Below are positions 12,069 through 23,972 of a stretch of DNA of 64,000 bases, piece after piece. Source of the DNA: Vespula vulgaris. Taxonomy: Eukaryota; Arthropoda; Insecta; Hymenoptera; Vespidae. The first letter of the stretch is position 1. The number at the start of each line of letters is the position of its first letter. The DNA is taken from positions 5,842,501 to 5,906,500 of the forward strand of contig NC_066588.1 of assembly GCF_905475345.1 (NCBI RefSeq). The letters are read 5' to 3'. Position numbers and translations under genes: made by a program. The notes below the pieces were generated by a model that was not told the DNA's origin, searched no databases, and saw nothing but the letters and a program-made list of their open reading frames with translations.

Positions 12069-13170
12069 TTCGAGCTAGGGGTATGCCTGCTTGTATCTAG
12101 GTACATTATTGAAAAGCCGAGCGCGGAATAATAAAACGGATCCGGCGCTTGATAACAAAGGAAACGGGGAGTTCGGAGTGTTCGTGATGAGAGCCGGCCT
12201 TCTAATAATGCAAACGGCTCTCGGAAGATCCTCTTTTTAAGGCGTTTATTGCTAGCAAACTTGGACACCTATAACTGCGCCTGCATATATCTCTTTTCTT
12301 TCTTTTTCTTTTTCTATTTCCTTTTCTTTTTTTTTTTATACCTCGAGCGCACGTCCAGTTCTTTTTTTTTACTTCTTTCTTTCTTTTTTCTGTTTTTATA
12401 AATGAAAGAGTTCGAATAAAAAGAAATTGTATTTTATCGATATATAAAATATAATCGATGAGTTTTCTAGGACGAGGGAGGAAAGAAAAGCTTCGATTCA
12501 GCAAGTAATCCTCTCTTAACTTTGAAAGATGGAAACATAAAAAAAAAGAAGAAGAAAGGGTAGTTTCTAAACGAGCCGAGAATCGTTCGTCGTAAATCGA
12601 AGAATCGTTTACACAAAACCTTCTTCTTTCTTCGACTTTTTTTTTTTTTACATCGTTCGATCACCGTTAGGTTTTTCTCGCAAATACATTTCGCTATCGC
12701 CAAGTGAAACATTCGAAAAGTTTTCCAGAGATATCCAAAAATAAAAGGAGAGACGATTGGAACTATCTTTATTATTTGGTCCAGCAAATTCAACGAATAT
12801 GAAAATGTTTTAACGTAACAGAAGAATTTGTCGCTTTGACATTCGTGAGGTTTATTTATTAATAAATGTACGTAAATATTATATATAAACGTGAGTGTGT
12901 ATGTGTGTGTGTGCGCGCGCGCTCGCGTGTTCATGGCAGAAACAGAGGATTTAGTTTTGTAAAAAACAAACGTTCGCAAGTACATTTCTCGAATTCATCG
13001 TGTAATATAACTCGTCACTTCGTTCATTCACTTTACCAAGCAACCCCTCGAGTTTTACATTGTTTCATACTAGTCACCGGCATAGCATTCGTTCGGTAAA
13101 TTATTTATACGCTGTACGAGAAATGCTGGTCATCGCTGTTACTTGCTTGTCTAGTTTGCATCGGTGTGTG

Positions 13171-13198
13171 TATGTCTATCTATATATGTCTATCTATA
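13171..13198. repeat. Exact 14-bp tandem pair
   Basis: TATGTCTATCTATA occurs twice back to back. Confidence 0.95.
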
Positions 13199-13553
13199 TA
13201 CGTGTGTCGACTATGCTGTTAATAAAATTCGTAGGGTAGTTTTCCGGGCAAGCAATGGTATTTCCGTTTTCCTTCATGAAAAGAAAATACAGAGGAACGT
13301 TCTATGCTATGTCGACGAAGTTATGTCTTTTCGTTTTCAAGACGAGAATGTAACGAACAACAGTAAATGTTTTATATGGTCTCTCAGAAAAATAATAGTC
13401 CAACAGACTACCATGGTATATCATCGAACTATAGAATTATTTTTGGTAGTTTAAATAACGATTATTTATCTTATGAATTTATAGAAGAGAGAATAAAGAA
13501 ATAAGTAGATATTTACTATTATCTATAGATAGTTGGTCGAAGTCTTTCTATTG

Positions 13554-13555
<2 letters not shown>

Positions 13556-13584
<29 letters not shown>
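13556..13584. repeat. (CT)n microsatellite
   Basis: About 14 CT copies. Confidence 0.96.
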
Positions 13585-13587
<3 letters not shown>

Positions 13588-13902
13588 GCCTAATTCCAAC
13601 CGATCCAATTATGTTAACGTAAGAGAATAAGTTTCGAGAGATAGAAAAGAGAAAGAGAAAGAAAGGATGCAAGTGGGTGATTTCTAAACAAAGCACGAAC
13701 CGGAAAACGGCAGACACTCGGTGTACCATTCATTCTTAAACCGCATCGAGGCGGCTAATTCGAAGTCAAATAAAAGACTCGCCGAGAGGCTTCTACCACT
13801 TTTTCAACCTCCGTTCGATATTCTTTGGGAAAGTTAAGGCTAACTGTTTTACCAACTCTCTTCTCTTTTACAAATGTTAGATAGAGGTTAGATGCTTCGT
13901 CT

Positions 13903-13938
<36 letters not shown>

Positions 13939-14412
13939 AATTATTATATGTTTACGATTTAAACATCAATGAATAGGATGTTTATTATTTAAGAATAAAG
14001 AAAAGCAGAGTTTATATAAAAAAATCTATTCATCCACTAATGATATCTGATCGTGAGCGATAAAATCATCTTCTCTTCTTTTTTACTAACGATCATCTCG
14101 AAATGATCGGTATATACACAGTAAACGATAACCACCGACACGATCTCGAAAAGCTCGTTAACTCTTTTTGTAGAATCTTTTTCCGATGGACGGACTATTA
14201 ACCAATGTGCTTGCTTCTCGACGTAGGGAAATAAAAAAGACAAAAAAGAGGAAAATACAAGTTGCCCATCGGCGTTTCGTTAGTGCACTGACCAAAAAGA
14301 GAAAGAAAAAGAAAGGGAAGGGCGAAAAAAAATGAACACTCGACGAGTCACGAACGTGCGTTACAGAGGCAAAACGCGATCTCTATTTGCTTGAGTACGG
14401 TTATTATTATCA

Positions 14413-14414
<2 letters not shown>

Positions 14415-14445
<31 letters not shown>

Positions 14446-14468
14446 AAGGGAGAGACAAAGAGAGAGAA

Positions 14469-14508
<40 letters not shown>

Positions 14509-14512
14509 GAAG
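14415..14512. repeat. Interrupted (AG)n cluster
   Basis: Three AG runs (about 14418-14445, 14470-14490, 14492-14510) separated by GGGAGAGACAAAG and AAAG interruptions. Confidence 0.95.
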
Positions 14513-14749
14513 GGAAAGAGTCTCGTGGAGAGACTCGTAAAAATTCACTGTCAGTGTGACGATGGCGTTGAAGCACACCGGAAGAAACGCCATTAAATCC
14601 AAAACGTTTTTGCGAAAAACTTGGCCCACGGCGACGTTGTACTCGACACAGATTTCCGACGACGATTCTAAACTGTTTATGCGGCCATAACGTTACAAGA
14701 GAGAAATTATGAGAGAGAAAATTACAACAACTCTGGCGAACGTCGCTAA

Positions 14750-14751
<2 letters not shown>

Positions 14752-14816
<65 letters not shown>
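14752..14816. repeat. Compound (GT)n-(GA)n microsatellite
   Basis: A short GT run (14752-14760) switches directly to about 28 copies of GA (14761-14816). Compound repeats with a one-base motif change usually arise by point mutation and slippage inside an older tract. Confidence 0.96.
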
Positions 14817-14819
<3 letters not shown>

Positions 14820-15116
14820 ACACATTGGGGTGTCCACTTTCTTTTTACTTATCGCCTACGTACATATATATATATACGTAAAGAGAAAAGGAGAAAGAGA
14901 TAGAAGAGAAGAGAGAAGACACATAGTTACAGAGAGACAGAGAGAGACACGTGGGTGTACAGAAACGAAACGTGACCGTGTAGTCCTCTTTTCGCGCAAT
15001 AAAACGAGACGGAGACTCGTCTCGCTTTTATTAGATTCCACTTCGGTGTACTCGTCTCTCTGTAAGCGTATGTGAATATACATATGTATGCACCTATATA
15101 TGTACCTATACAATTA

Positions 15117-15121
<5 letters not shown>

Positions 15122-15172
<51 letters not shown>
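15122..15172. repeat. (AT)n microsatellite
   Basis: About 25 copies of AT with a single TG interruption near 15160. Confidence 0.96.
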
Positions 15173-15189
15173 AGCGTAGAAATAAATGG

Positions 15190-15193
<4 letters not shown>

Positions 15194-15232
<39 letters not shown>
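15194..15232. repeat. (AT)n microsatellite
   Basis: About 19 copies, only about 20 bases from the previous AT tract. Together they form one AT-rich element of about 110 bases. Confidence 0.96.
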
Positions 15233-15236
<4 letters not shown>

Positions 15237-16199
15237 CACATGTATGCATATGTGTACGTAAGGTACGTACGCGTCAGCCATAACTTCCGATAAACTTTGT
15301 TCCTCCTTAATCCCCGAAGAATTAAAGGGCATAGCGAATTGTAAAAAATTGTCGATGCTTCTGACGCGGTCGCAGGCAGCCCTCCTCGCATACCGTGCAC
15401 CTCATGCATTCTCTCTGCTCACCCTCTTCTTCTTTTCTCTCTTTTTTATTCTTTCTTTCTTTCTCTTTTCGTCCTCTTTTTTCTTTCTTTCTCTTTCTCT
15501 TTTTCTCTTGTTCTTTCTCTCTTTCTCTCTTTCTCTTTCCGTTTCCATGGTGAACCTCCGCGTGTTCCTATTCTCCCTCCGTCACATTCGTTTTTACGGG
15601 CTTCTGCGCTCTCGTACGAAAGACTACGAAGTACGAGCTCATTCTAGACACATAAGTATGACTGTATGTCTATGTGTATGTGTCTAAAATATATATAATA
15701 AAATACAGTAACTATGCGTTACGTTTAAAATACGAATGGGATGGAAGATGGAAAGGCATTCGAAAGCTGACACAAAATTCTCAACTAGATCCTTTTACAT
15801 CGTATTTGTAAAAAAGAGATAGAGATAGAGATAAAGACAGAGAAAGAGAGAGAGAGAGAAAATTATGAGAAAGGACCATTATAATTGGGAGATGTCTTCT
15901 GACTTTAAATCGGGGCAAATTTTAAATATAGAAAAAAAGTATGAAAAAGGACATTTTCTCTTTAACTAACATTTCTCGATATCATTGCCAACGCGCATTT
16001 GTCTACATTATACTGGACTATTAATTAATTAGTCGGATTAACGTTTTGATTACGTATGATTAATAAGTATTGCTCAGTAATTTCTCATTTAGAGGATATG
16101 TATGTAAGTCGAGGACTGAGAGAGACAGAGAGAGAGAGAGACAGAGTGAGATAGAGATAGAGAGAGATACAGAGAGAGAGATAGTCGACCGTTGGCGAT

Positions 16200-16500
16200 A
16201 GACCATAATTAGAACACGAGGTAGGATAGTAGACCCGCCATATTTTACATTGTATTACGTCGACTATCCGCGTAGTATCGTTACCGACGACGGAACTGTT
16301 CCGGTTTGCGTAGCACGTACGTATATATGCATCCGCCTCGTCAATTTCTCCCATGGACGAATGCAATTCCAAGTTAGCGCGAGTGTGAGCTACATAGCTG
16401 TTCGAGCCGCGAGCGAATGCACTCGCTTCTCGCGAGAAACGGAGGAAATCGAAAGCAAGATGCATCGCGCTAATTAAATCTCCACCATCGTATACGGTAG
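16200..16500. promoter_or_regulatory. Complex island, possible conserved element
   Basis: Repeat-free mixed sequence between an AG-rich stretch and AT-rich DNA. Both strands have open frames of 75 codons or more across it. No protein family is recognised. Texture alone suggests constraint. Confidence 0.15.
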
Positions 16501-17277
16501 ACGCAATATGAATGCACGATCGGGTGCATCCCTTCTGAGGGATATGAAATAGTTCCACCATTTTGTCCTTCTATATGTATATATTTGTGTGTATATAACT
16601 CTCTTTTATGGGAGTATAATCATTCACAGGAAAACGACTGTCGGTATTTTGATATATGTAAAAAAAGAAAAACAGAATAGTATCTTAATGTAAATTTTGT
16701 TCTATAAATAGAAAAGAAAGAGAAACGAACGAAAGGAAAAGGGAAAAACAAAGCAACAAATTATTTAATGCCACGTTCTTCTGTCGATATTAAACAAATT
16801 TTTCTCGTTTTCTCTCCCATAGAAATAATCCCTCTAAAATAACACTTTTGTAAAGAAAACGAAGAGGAGACGGTACGGTACTTCATCGGAACTCGCTTCG
16901 TTTATCCCGATACCGATTTTCCCAAAGCCCATTCGTTATTTCGTACAGACGATCGAGGGTACTCGACGACAATCCAAACATGACGAGGAGCGTAGATCTC
17001 GTAAGCTTTAACGATTTTCCTTTTTTGGAAAAAGGAAGGGAAATTCTCTTAAGGACGCATCGAGATATCGAATGGCAAAGTTTTGGGATTAGGTGCAATC
17101 TGTAATCAGTTTCGCTTGGGCCGTGTAATAAGTTTCACCACAATCGTACACAGATTAGAGGAACAGAGAGAGCCACGTGACCTCAATTCTTCCCCCGAGT
17201 TTTGCCATTTTCGATATGCTTTCGCCTTCCCATAATTCATCGGATATTTTATCGGTCCACCGAGTGTATATATATAC

Positions 17278-17280
<3 letters not shown>

Positions 17281-17324
<44 letters not shown>
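17281..17324. repeat. (TA)n microsatellite
   Basis: About 22 copies of TA, followed by CACGCGTGCACACACA. A shorter TA run sits just before (17266-17275). Confidence 0.97.
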
Positions 17325-17327
<3 letters not shown>

Positions 17328-18056
17328 GCGTGCACACACATATACGTATTCAGAGAAATCCAGGGTAATCGGTCCCTCATAATTCCCAACGTGATATTCG
17401 ATCGAGGTCGAAACTTCGACGAACGATCGCTTTCGCGTACAACGTGGTTCGTGACGCAGCCTCGATGCTTCGTATCTGATTTCGGATTCTCACTGGATTT
17501 GTTCCCTCCATTCGGCAATAACCACGTGCCCTTGTCTCGACAACCCATCAAATTTATCTCGTTTTCACGTATTACGTATATGTATATACGGAACATTTTT
17601 CGTGCATAGATCTATATATAAAACATATTCATTTTTAAACTTCGTTTCTTTTTTTTTAGCATCGTAATAAGTATTAGTAATTTATTACTCATTTTTTAGG
17701 TTGTTCCATGTTAAGAGAAAATTCATCCAAATTTTTTTTTTCATTTCCTTCTCTCTCTCTTTCTCTTTTTCATAAAATATTCTTCGATTTTTTTTTCAAC
17801 GAATTCCCGTGGAAATTACGATACGAAGTTTGCTATGAAATGCGCATAGTAACGCGAAAGCTATCATGGACGTGCAAAAACATCGAAGCAGGCAAGCAGG
17901 AAAGCAACGGAGCGTTGCATCGGAAGGGGAGTGCATTTGAAGCGAACGGCCGCGTCACACACGGGGCACTGCCCGTATTAAAATTATTATATGCTCTTAG
18001 CTCTGGGATGTTGGACGAGCGAGCGAGCAAGCGAATGTAAAACATTATGCGTTGCT

Positions 18057-18058
<2 letters not shown>

Positions 18059-18132
<74 letters not shown>
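18059..18132. repeat. (AC)n microsatellite, 37 copies
   Basis: Uninterrupted AC run, one of the two longest pure tracts in the window, followed by GTATATACACACACGC. Confidence 0.98.
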
Positions 18133-18134
<2 letters not shown>

Positions 18135-19645
18135 ATATACACACACGCACATTGATTATGAGTTTTAATAAATTTCTTCGCTATTGTGATTATGAAAGTT
18201 TTTAGTAAAATAAAATAGAAAGAGAAGGAGAAAAGAAAAAAAATACAAGTAAGAAACGTCAAGTGTATTGTGCGAAACAGTTGACGCTTCGTGCATGGCC
18301 GTACGTGTGTTATAAAGCAAAGCATGGTCTCATTGACTGCCATAGTCTTTATTACTTTACTCCTGCGTTTTTGTGGTCACGTGCAAGTACATATAAAAAA
18401 TGTATAAGAAAGAGAAAAAGAGAGAGACAGAGAAAGAGAGAAAGAGTATTATATTCGCATGAACTTTTCACCGATAGAGTTATATCGTACCATTCGAGTC
18501 GGAGAAATAGAGCCGACACGTGTCAGGATGATGGATGTTAATGCTCGTTGAAAAATTATTTCGCAATATCCTAGCTAAGATCTTTCTCGTCGTGGTTGCG
18601 AGAAGTTCGTCCTTCGTGTTTATCCCGTCGTGCGAGGAGTTCCGTTTCTTGGGCGATTAGGCGGTAATAAAACAGTCGGTGGTCCAGTATAGTAAAGCTA
18701 GAAGAGGGGGAGTGATGAAAAACGAACGACCGACTTCTTCCTGCGAGATCGTTTCGATCCTCCCTACGGCGGATGTTTTTAATGATTTTCAATGATCGTG
18801 GAGACCGTTCCCCCTTTTCTCTCTCTCTCTCTTTCTATTTTACACACTCGTACATGTAGTAGGCAGTTATAATAGATTTATAGACCATCAATATATGTAT
18901 ATTATGTATATAATCATGTCGTGTGAACTATAAAGACATCGGTTAACGATCGTCTACATAAGAATAATCATAAATCGTCAAATAGTTAATAACGTTCAAT
19001 ATGTTGTATAAAATAGTTGTTTAAACTTATATCCGATTTATTATTACGGGGTACCATTTCAGCAAAACTATTTGTCAGATTAGTGTTATATAAAATGTAG
19101 ACGTAAACAAGGCTACTCTCGTGGTTCTCAAAGTTGCAGGAGTTTATACGAGCGCAACTAACGAGTTTGTTCGGTTCGATCGGATCAATAGGTCAATTTG
19201 ATGTTAGTAACTACAGCTTAGGACATTTGTTAGGTTAACACGATATCGAACGAGGTATATTACAAAAACGTATTTTTAAAAACGGAAACACTCCGAGATC
19301 TTTCTGATTCATACAACTATTAGATCCCTTTCCATTGGAATTAAATTATTAGAAAAAATGATTTTTCTCTTATAATATAATTTTTCATTTGATCTCAACA
19401 TTTGTTTTTCATCATTTCGAAAAGACATACACGTAGATATATTTTCAGCACTTTATTTATCACTAGCCTAATAAATATGTATATTTTCGTTCCGCAGGTG
19501 CGTAAGGAATGTATACCGTGTAAATCATAAGAAAAGTGTGACAGAGCGATAACGAGAATCGGAATACCCAGAAAGGATGATAGGGAGAATAGTACCGAAA
19601 CGGAGGGTGACTCAAAAAGATGAGCAGGAGAAAGAGGGAGAAAAG

Positions 19646-19683
19646 AAGGAAGGAAGGAAGGAAGGAAGGAAGGAAGGAAGGAA
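19646..19683. repeat. (AAGG)n tetranucleotide repeat
   Basis: About 9 copies of AAGG within a purine-only stretch, followed by a short (GT)n and (AG)n run. On the minus strand it reads as a repeating Phe-Leu-Pro-Ser unit, which produces spurious open frames. Confidence 0.96.
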
Positions 19684-19739
19684 ACAAGGAGCAAAAGAGA
19701 GAGTGTGTGTGTGAGAGAAAGAGAGAGAGAGAAGAACGG

Positions 19740-19960
19740 AATGGCATTTGCACTGGCTCCCGGCCAAATCCCACCTCATCAAAATGTCGGAAAGACGGCT
19801 CCGGACGACGAGTCGGAGGCAACACGGTCTGAATGTCATCCCTTGAGGAACTGTCCCTGCGATATCCCCGGTTAAAAGGGAGAGGGTAAGGAAAGAATGG
19901 TATTCGCGAGCGGCCTTGATACTTTTGGCCGATGCAGGATAGAAAGATACGACAAATGCG
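19740..19960. promoter_or_regulatory. Complex island with short hairpin, possible conserved element
   Basis: Repeat-free, higher-GC mixed sequence immediately downstream of the GGAA/GT/AG cluster. Contains a 5-bp-stem inverted repeat at 19911-19931. No coding frame is convincing. Any regulatory function is inferred from texture alone. Confidence 0.15.
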
Positions 19961-20587
19961 ATGGAAATCGGAAGTCATCGCTCACGTGTCCCACCATTAA
20001 CGTCCTCTTCTTGTCTTTTTCTTCTTATATATCCAGAGTCGAGACGATTAAATGACCATCGGAGTGGAACGATTCTGCTTTACTATCCCTGGGAAATATC
20101 CTGTACAAATTTTTTACGAACAGATAAGACTCCAAGGATATTAATTTCATTGTATTTTATAGGACGTTAATCGTTTTACGCGTTAATACTTGAATTTCTT
20201 TTCAGTTCATAAACAAACCGAGGGATAGATTAACAATGTCGATATTCGTGGAATAATTTGTTCCGGTGATCTGCCAAATCGAATAACCACGTTCTTATAA
20301 AGAATATAATTAGGAATCGAACAGCGTAATGATATACTCTCTACTCATCTTTGTCTCGTTTTTACGCTTCGACGATTTTAGATCGGTTCGAAATTATCCG
20401 TTCTCTTGGAGGGTTAGACTGTAACGCAACGTGCCCATTAAGTCGGCTTAACGTTGAGAATCTCTATGGGGTTCCCTACAATTATGCTTGCGTTTTTCGA
20501 CCGATCGACCATCTTTTATTCCGACCATATGGTACTACCGCGAACGATTTTCTAAATTAGTAATCGGTCGATCGATTTCTTGCAAGA

Positions 20588-20590
<3 letters not shown>

Positions 20591-20618
<28 letters not shown>
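20591..20618. repeat. (CT)n microsatellite
   Basis: About 14 CT copies. Forms an inverted pair with the AG run 230 bases downstream. Confidence 0.95.
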
Positions 20619-20621
<3 letters not shown>

Positions 20622-20845
20622 ACTCTTTCTCTCTCTTATTAAAAACTTTAACAAATATTTTTTCTTTTCATAAAAATTACAATCATTCTACTAAAAGATA
20701 TTTTCCAACGACGATTTTATAAAATAATTCATTTTCCATCTCGTAAATTATGCTAGGAAACGCTCGTTATAAGATTATCCCAAGGAAATACGATTTCCTT
20801 ACTTCGTCGTTTCGCTATCGGCTTATCAGCGAGAGAGATAGAGAT

Positions 20846-20848
<3 letters not shown>

Positions 20849-20878
<30 letters not shown>
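20849..20878. repeat. (AG)n microsatellite
   Basis: About 15 AG copies preceded by GAGATAGAG variants. Confidence 0.95.
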
Positions 20879-20882
<4 letters not shown>

Positions 20883-21438
20883 CTCCGATAACAGTAGCAG
20901 AAGGAGCAGCAGTACGAGTAGCGTAAAAGTTCGTCGTCTACGTTACAATTTTTCTTTTTCCTTTCGTATATACCCACGAACAATTACCTTCGCGACGAAA
21001 GAAGTCCTGAGCTTCATCGGACCGTGAATAAGTATCCTCTTATTTCACTTTTGACAATTTTATTACGACGTCTTCTTCAACGACATCGTCATCGTCTTCA
21101 TCGCGGTACAGTTTTTTCTTTCTCTATAAAGCTTCGAAATATCGAAGAAGAATCACTTTGGAGGAACTATTGAAAACTATCAAGCGGAAGCTGAGTAACT
21201 GGAATAACGACTTTAATCGATAACCGATCGTTACTCTACGGGTGAAGCTCCATTTTCTTTCCTTTTTCTTTTTCTTTTTCTTTTTTCTTAACCTTACTGT
21301 CTTTGAGTTTAGTCATGCGAGCTATAACACATTATTACAGAGTATTGGACGCCGACAAAGAGAAAGAGAAAGAGAGAAACATGGTCGAATAAAAATCATT
21401 AGTTCTCCAAAAGGGACAACGATATCGATACAAGGGTC

Positions 21439-21699
21439 TCAACGTTTACCTGATACACCTGGCGGTATTATAAAGATTATGCTAGCTGGGCCATCGCTAC
21501 CCCTAACCAGGAAAAGGCTCTTTCGTGTTCGTCGGTACAGAAATAAATAAGTACGCAACGAGGGAAACCCTATGCAGGTGGTCCACCCTCCCCGTTTCAT
21601 CGCTTTGTTCCTCGCTTCAGTGTAGCGAACGTCAATCAAATACCGAGCGCCCGGAGGGTTTCGAATTAGGCGATACACACTAGCACGCATGACGTACAA
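21439..21699 (-). other. Repeat-free open frame, 86 codons, uncertain
   Basis: A minus-strand frame free of simple repeats; the plus strand is open over part of the same interval. The product is basic (many Arg) and contains GSDGPASIIFIIPPG. No domain is recognised. The surrounding sequence (21410-21760) is unusually complex for this window, so a conserved element is as likely as a coding exon. Confidence 0.1.
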
Positions 21700-21989
21700 A
21701 ACGAGGGTCCACGAGTATCGTCATATGAGATTCAGCCTTTAGCAAAAGGAAGCACCAAGTCGGAGCAATAAGCCTAATTGCTATCTGCTTTGAGAGAATT
21801 TTTTAATTTATTATTCTTTCTTCTCTCTTCAATTTTCTTTTTATTTTATTCGTAATAAATTTTTCTTCGACTGGAATAATTATCTTTTTACGAGAAAAGC
21901 GACAAATATAATTTTCGTGTTTCTCATATGAAAATAAACAGTAGGTCATTGGAGAAAGGTCTGACGAATGTATATAAGTATGCTCATGG

Positions 21990-22180
21990 AAAATGGGAAA
22001 GAACGACTATTTACTTCGTATTTAGTGAGATCTCGGTCAAACGTAGGTTATACATACCCACCGTTTGGTTGTATAGAGTCTTTCGCTATGGTTATAATTA
22101 GGCCGCAGGAGATTCACCCTGAGTTATACTCGAAAATGTGTCTTGTACATACGCTCGCAAATATCCTTTAACGGAAGAGA
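21990..22180. promoter_or_regulatory. Complex island, possible conserved element
   Basis: Repeat-free sequence between AT-rich flanks. A plus frame of 67 codons runs through it and ends at 22171, but has no recognised family. Confidence 0.13.
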
Positions 22181-22371
22181 AGACCGCTTTGTAGGACCAT
22201 TAATAATAGAATTTCACGGTCCTACGTGAGGTATGAAGATATATTTCAGATAGAAATGATTTTAATTAATTTCTTAATATCAGGGTATTTAAAGAAAAAG
22301 CAAAATTTATACTTTACATATTTTTTTCTTTTCTTTGTATATCTATATATAGATATTATATATATATATAT

Positions 22372-22403
22372 AACATATATTATATATAACATATATTATA
22401 TAT
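22372..22403. repeat. Exact 16-bp tandem pair, AT-rich
   Basis: AACATATATTATATAT occurs twice without a gap, next to an AT run (22350-22371). The unit is nearly self-complementary. Confidence 0.95.
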
Positions 22404-23149
22404 AAAAAGAAATTCCAAACATTTTTCTAATTATCGAGCAGAAACATCTTGTTTCATAGCGTCCGATAAATGCATCAATGAAGCATAGATTCGAATACAT
22501 TGCTCGGTGCTTGTTCACGATGAATTATTGTCCATCATGAAGATAGAGAGCAACCCTTCTCTCCCACGGCCCACGAATGCATTTAAACGTACTTACGGCG
22601 GCATATATTTTGTCCTTAATCCAAGAGAAATACCAATCGATATTAGGAGGGTGGTTGTCGCGTGAATCCTCTGCGGTCGCGAACTCCATTCTCCATTCTC
22701 TAATTACCAGTCTTCGGTGGGAAACAAAAATACGATTTAAGCGATAACGAATGTACGTAGGATCGATCGATGCTCGATCCTATTTTCTCTCCTTCCTTCG
22801 AAATAAATAAAAAGGTGATCTGGTTCAATTTCTTTTTTCCTTCCCTTTTTTTTCAAATTCTCCTTTTATTCGGTTCGATTTCAATTGTAATTTAAACTTT
22901 TGTTATTAAGGTCCTTAATTTTTGGCTTCCTTTCACAATAGTTTGAATGCAGAAAGATCGCAGAAAGGAGTGATTTTTAACAAAAATGGAAATATGAAAT
23001 TCGTCGAAATTATCGATAACTCTTGAAAGTTTAGATTTTTGAAGATTCTTTCTAATTGTATTTAAATAGAAAATTAGTATTCTTTCTCCGATCTTCACTA
23101 TTACTATCCACTATCTTCTACCTTCTCTCTCTTCCTCTCCCTCTCTCTA

Positions 23150-23327
23150 TCCTGTTACAAACGGTCGCACGAGCAGCGACGCGGCGGTCGACGGTTCTCG
23201 TAACGAAAGCCACGTTGCCCATTACGCGGCGGTTAAGCCGGATAATCGATCGGCCGTGCGGTGGAAGCGGGGAAACGGTAGCGGGCAATAACGGTGGTGC
23301 GAGCAGAGCAACGACAGCGACGGTGGC

Positions 23328-23358
<31 letters not shown>

Positions 23359-23420
23359 CACGCACCGGCACAGATAAATTAGACAGCCTGCCAATACACC
23401 GCTCATTAGCGTGCCAGCCG
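23150..23420. promoter_or_regulatory. GC-rich island containing (CAG)n
   Basis: The most GC-rich stretch in the first third of the window, with many CpG and a CAG run (23330-23358). One plus frame reads it as an Ala run following GGSGETVAGNNGGASRATT; the minus strand reads it as Leu or Cys runs. The plus frame (23056-23382) begins in low-complexity pyrimidine DNA and ends soon after the repeat. It could be an island of regulatory DNA or a fragment of an exon. I see no splice sites that decide it. Confidence 0.2.
23330..23358. repeat. (CAG)n trinucleotide repeat
   Basis: About 9 CAG copies followed by CACACGCACC. Located inside a GC-rich island. Confidence 0.96.
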
Positions 23421-23489
23421 CAGAAAATGCCGCGGGCCAATTATGAAAAGCGAAGTTGCGTCGAATAGATGAGCGAGAGAAAGAGAGAC

Positions 23490-23520
<31 letters not shown>

Positions 23521-23918
23521 GTTACCAACAGAAAATGCAGCTCCCTTTTGAAAAACTTTTGAATAAAAAATAATAAAGAAAACAAAAATAAATCGTTGAA
23601 CACGCATAAAGAAGAAGTTTTCAAGATAAAAGAATAAAATAGTTTCGTTGAGTTATTCTATCTGCACAAATTTAAATTGAAATGGCGGGAAAACGTGTAG
23701 ACGGACGTAACACGTACACATAGAGAAAGATACAATCAGGACGGAACCATGTACATACATAAATGAATACGAACGTAGGAGAAGTTGGCGGTCGAAAACC
23801 GCTGTCCTTTTCACCCGGGCTAATTCGAGCGACATCACCGCGGTGCAAATCGAATTAATTGTTATCCACGTTTTGATCCTACGTTACGCTGCGCTTCGAG
23901 CACGTCTATCAAGCGTTT

Positions 23919-23972
23919 TCTCTCTTTCTCTCTCTCTCCCTCTCTCTCTCTCTCTCTTTCTCTCTTTCTCTC
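23919..23972. repeat. (CT)n tract, interrupted
   Basis: CT runs broken by TTT and CCC variants. Confidence 0.93.

Larger units (their letters stand above)
10111..13900. other. Non-coding block with AAGC, TAG and pyrimidine repeats
   Basis: AT-rich DNA with CT tracts at 11149-11173, (AAGC)n at 11269-11307, an A/G-rich stretch with AG runs at 11815-11890, (TAG)n at 11994-12068, T-rich runs at 12290-12400, a short GT/GC tract near 12895-12925, a 14-bp exact tandem pair at 13171-13198 and (CT)n at 13556-13584. A possible donor CACGGTAAGTAA lies near 10660, with no exon that I can defend beside it. Confidence 0.6.
13901..17660. other. Repeat-dense block with AG, GT and AT tracts
   Basis: Contains (CA)n/(TA)n at 13905-13938, a string of AG tracts at 14415-14512, a compound GT/GA tract at 14752-14816, A/G-rich DNA at 14880-14950, two long AT tracts at 15122-15172 and 15194-15232, pyrimidine-rich DNA at 15420-15545, AG tracts at 15820-15860 and 16110-16180, a complex island at 16200-16500 and an AT tract at 17281-17324. 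A minus frame of 158 codons at 16085-16561 is partly repeat-derived and matches nothing I know. Confidence 0.6.
17661..20000. other. Non-coding block with long CA tract and GGAA tract
   Basis: T-rich sequence at 17720-17800, mixed DNA at 17810-18040, the 74-bp (AC)n tract at 18059-18132, AG-rich DNA at 18405-18450, AT-rich DNA at 18830-19480, and the (AAGG)n tract at 19646-19683 followed by GT and AG runs. 19740-19960 is complex, repeat-free sequence with a short hairpin (19911-19931, CGGCC and GGCCG arms). No gene recognised. Confidence 0.6.
20001..23100. other. AT-rich non-coding block
   Basis: Contains (CT)n at 20591-20618, (AG)n at 20849-20878, a T/C-rich run at 21255-21290, a complex island at 21560-21760, another at 21990-22180, a 16-bp exact tandem pair at 22372-22403, and a mixed stretch at 22440-22780. 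No gene recognised. Confidence 0.6.

Noticed and set aside
12467..12985. 172-codon minus frame
   Set aside because: The frame is low in complexity, Lys/Phe-rich, crosses AT-rich DNA and GT runs, and has no recognisable domain.
14361..14837. 158-codon minus frame
   Set aside because: More than half is Ser-Leu derived from AG tracts.
19463..19978. 171-codon minus frame
   Set aside because: The Leu-Pro-Ser-Phe core comes from the (AAGG)n repeat. Only the first 70 codons are non-repeat and match nothing.
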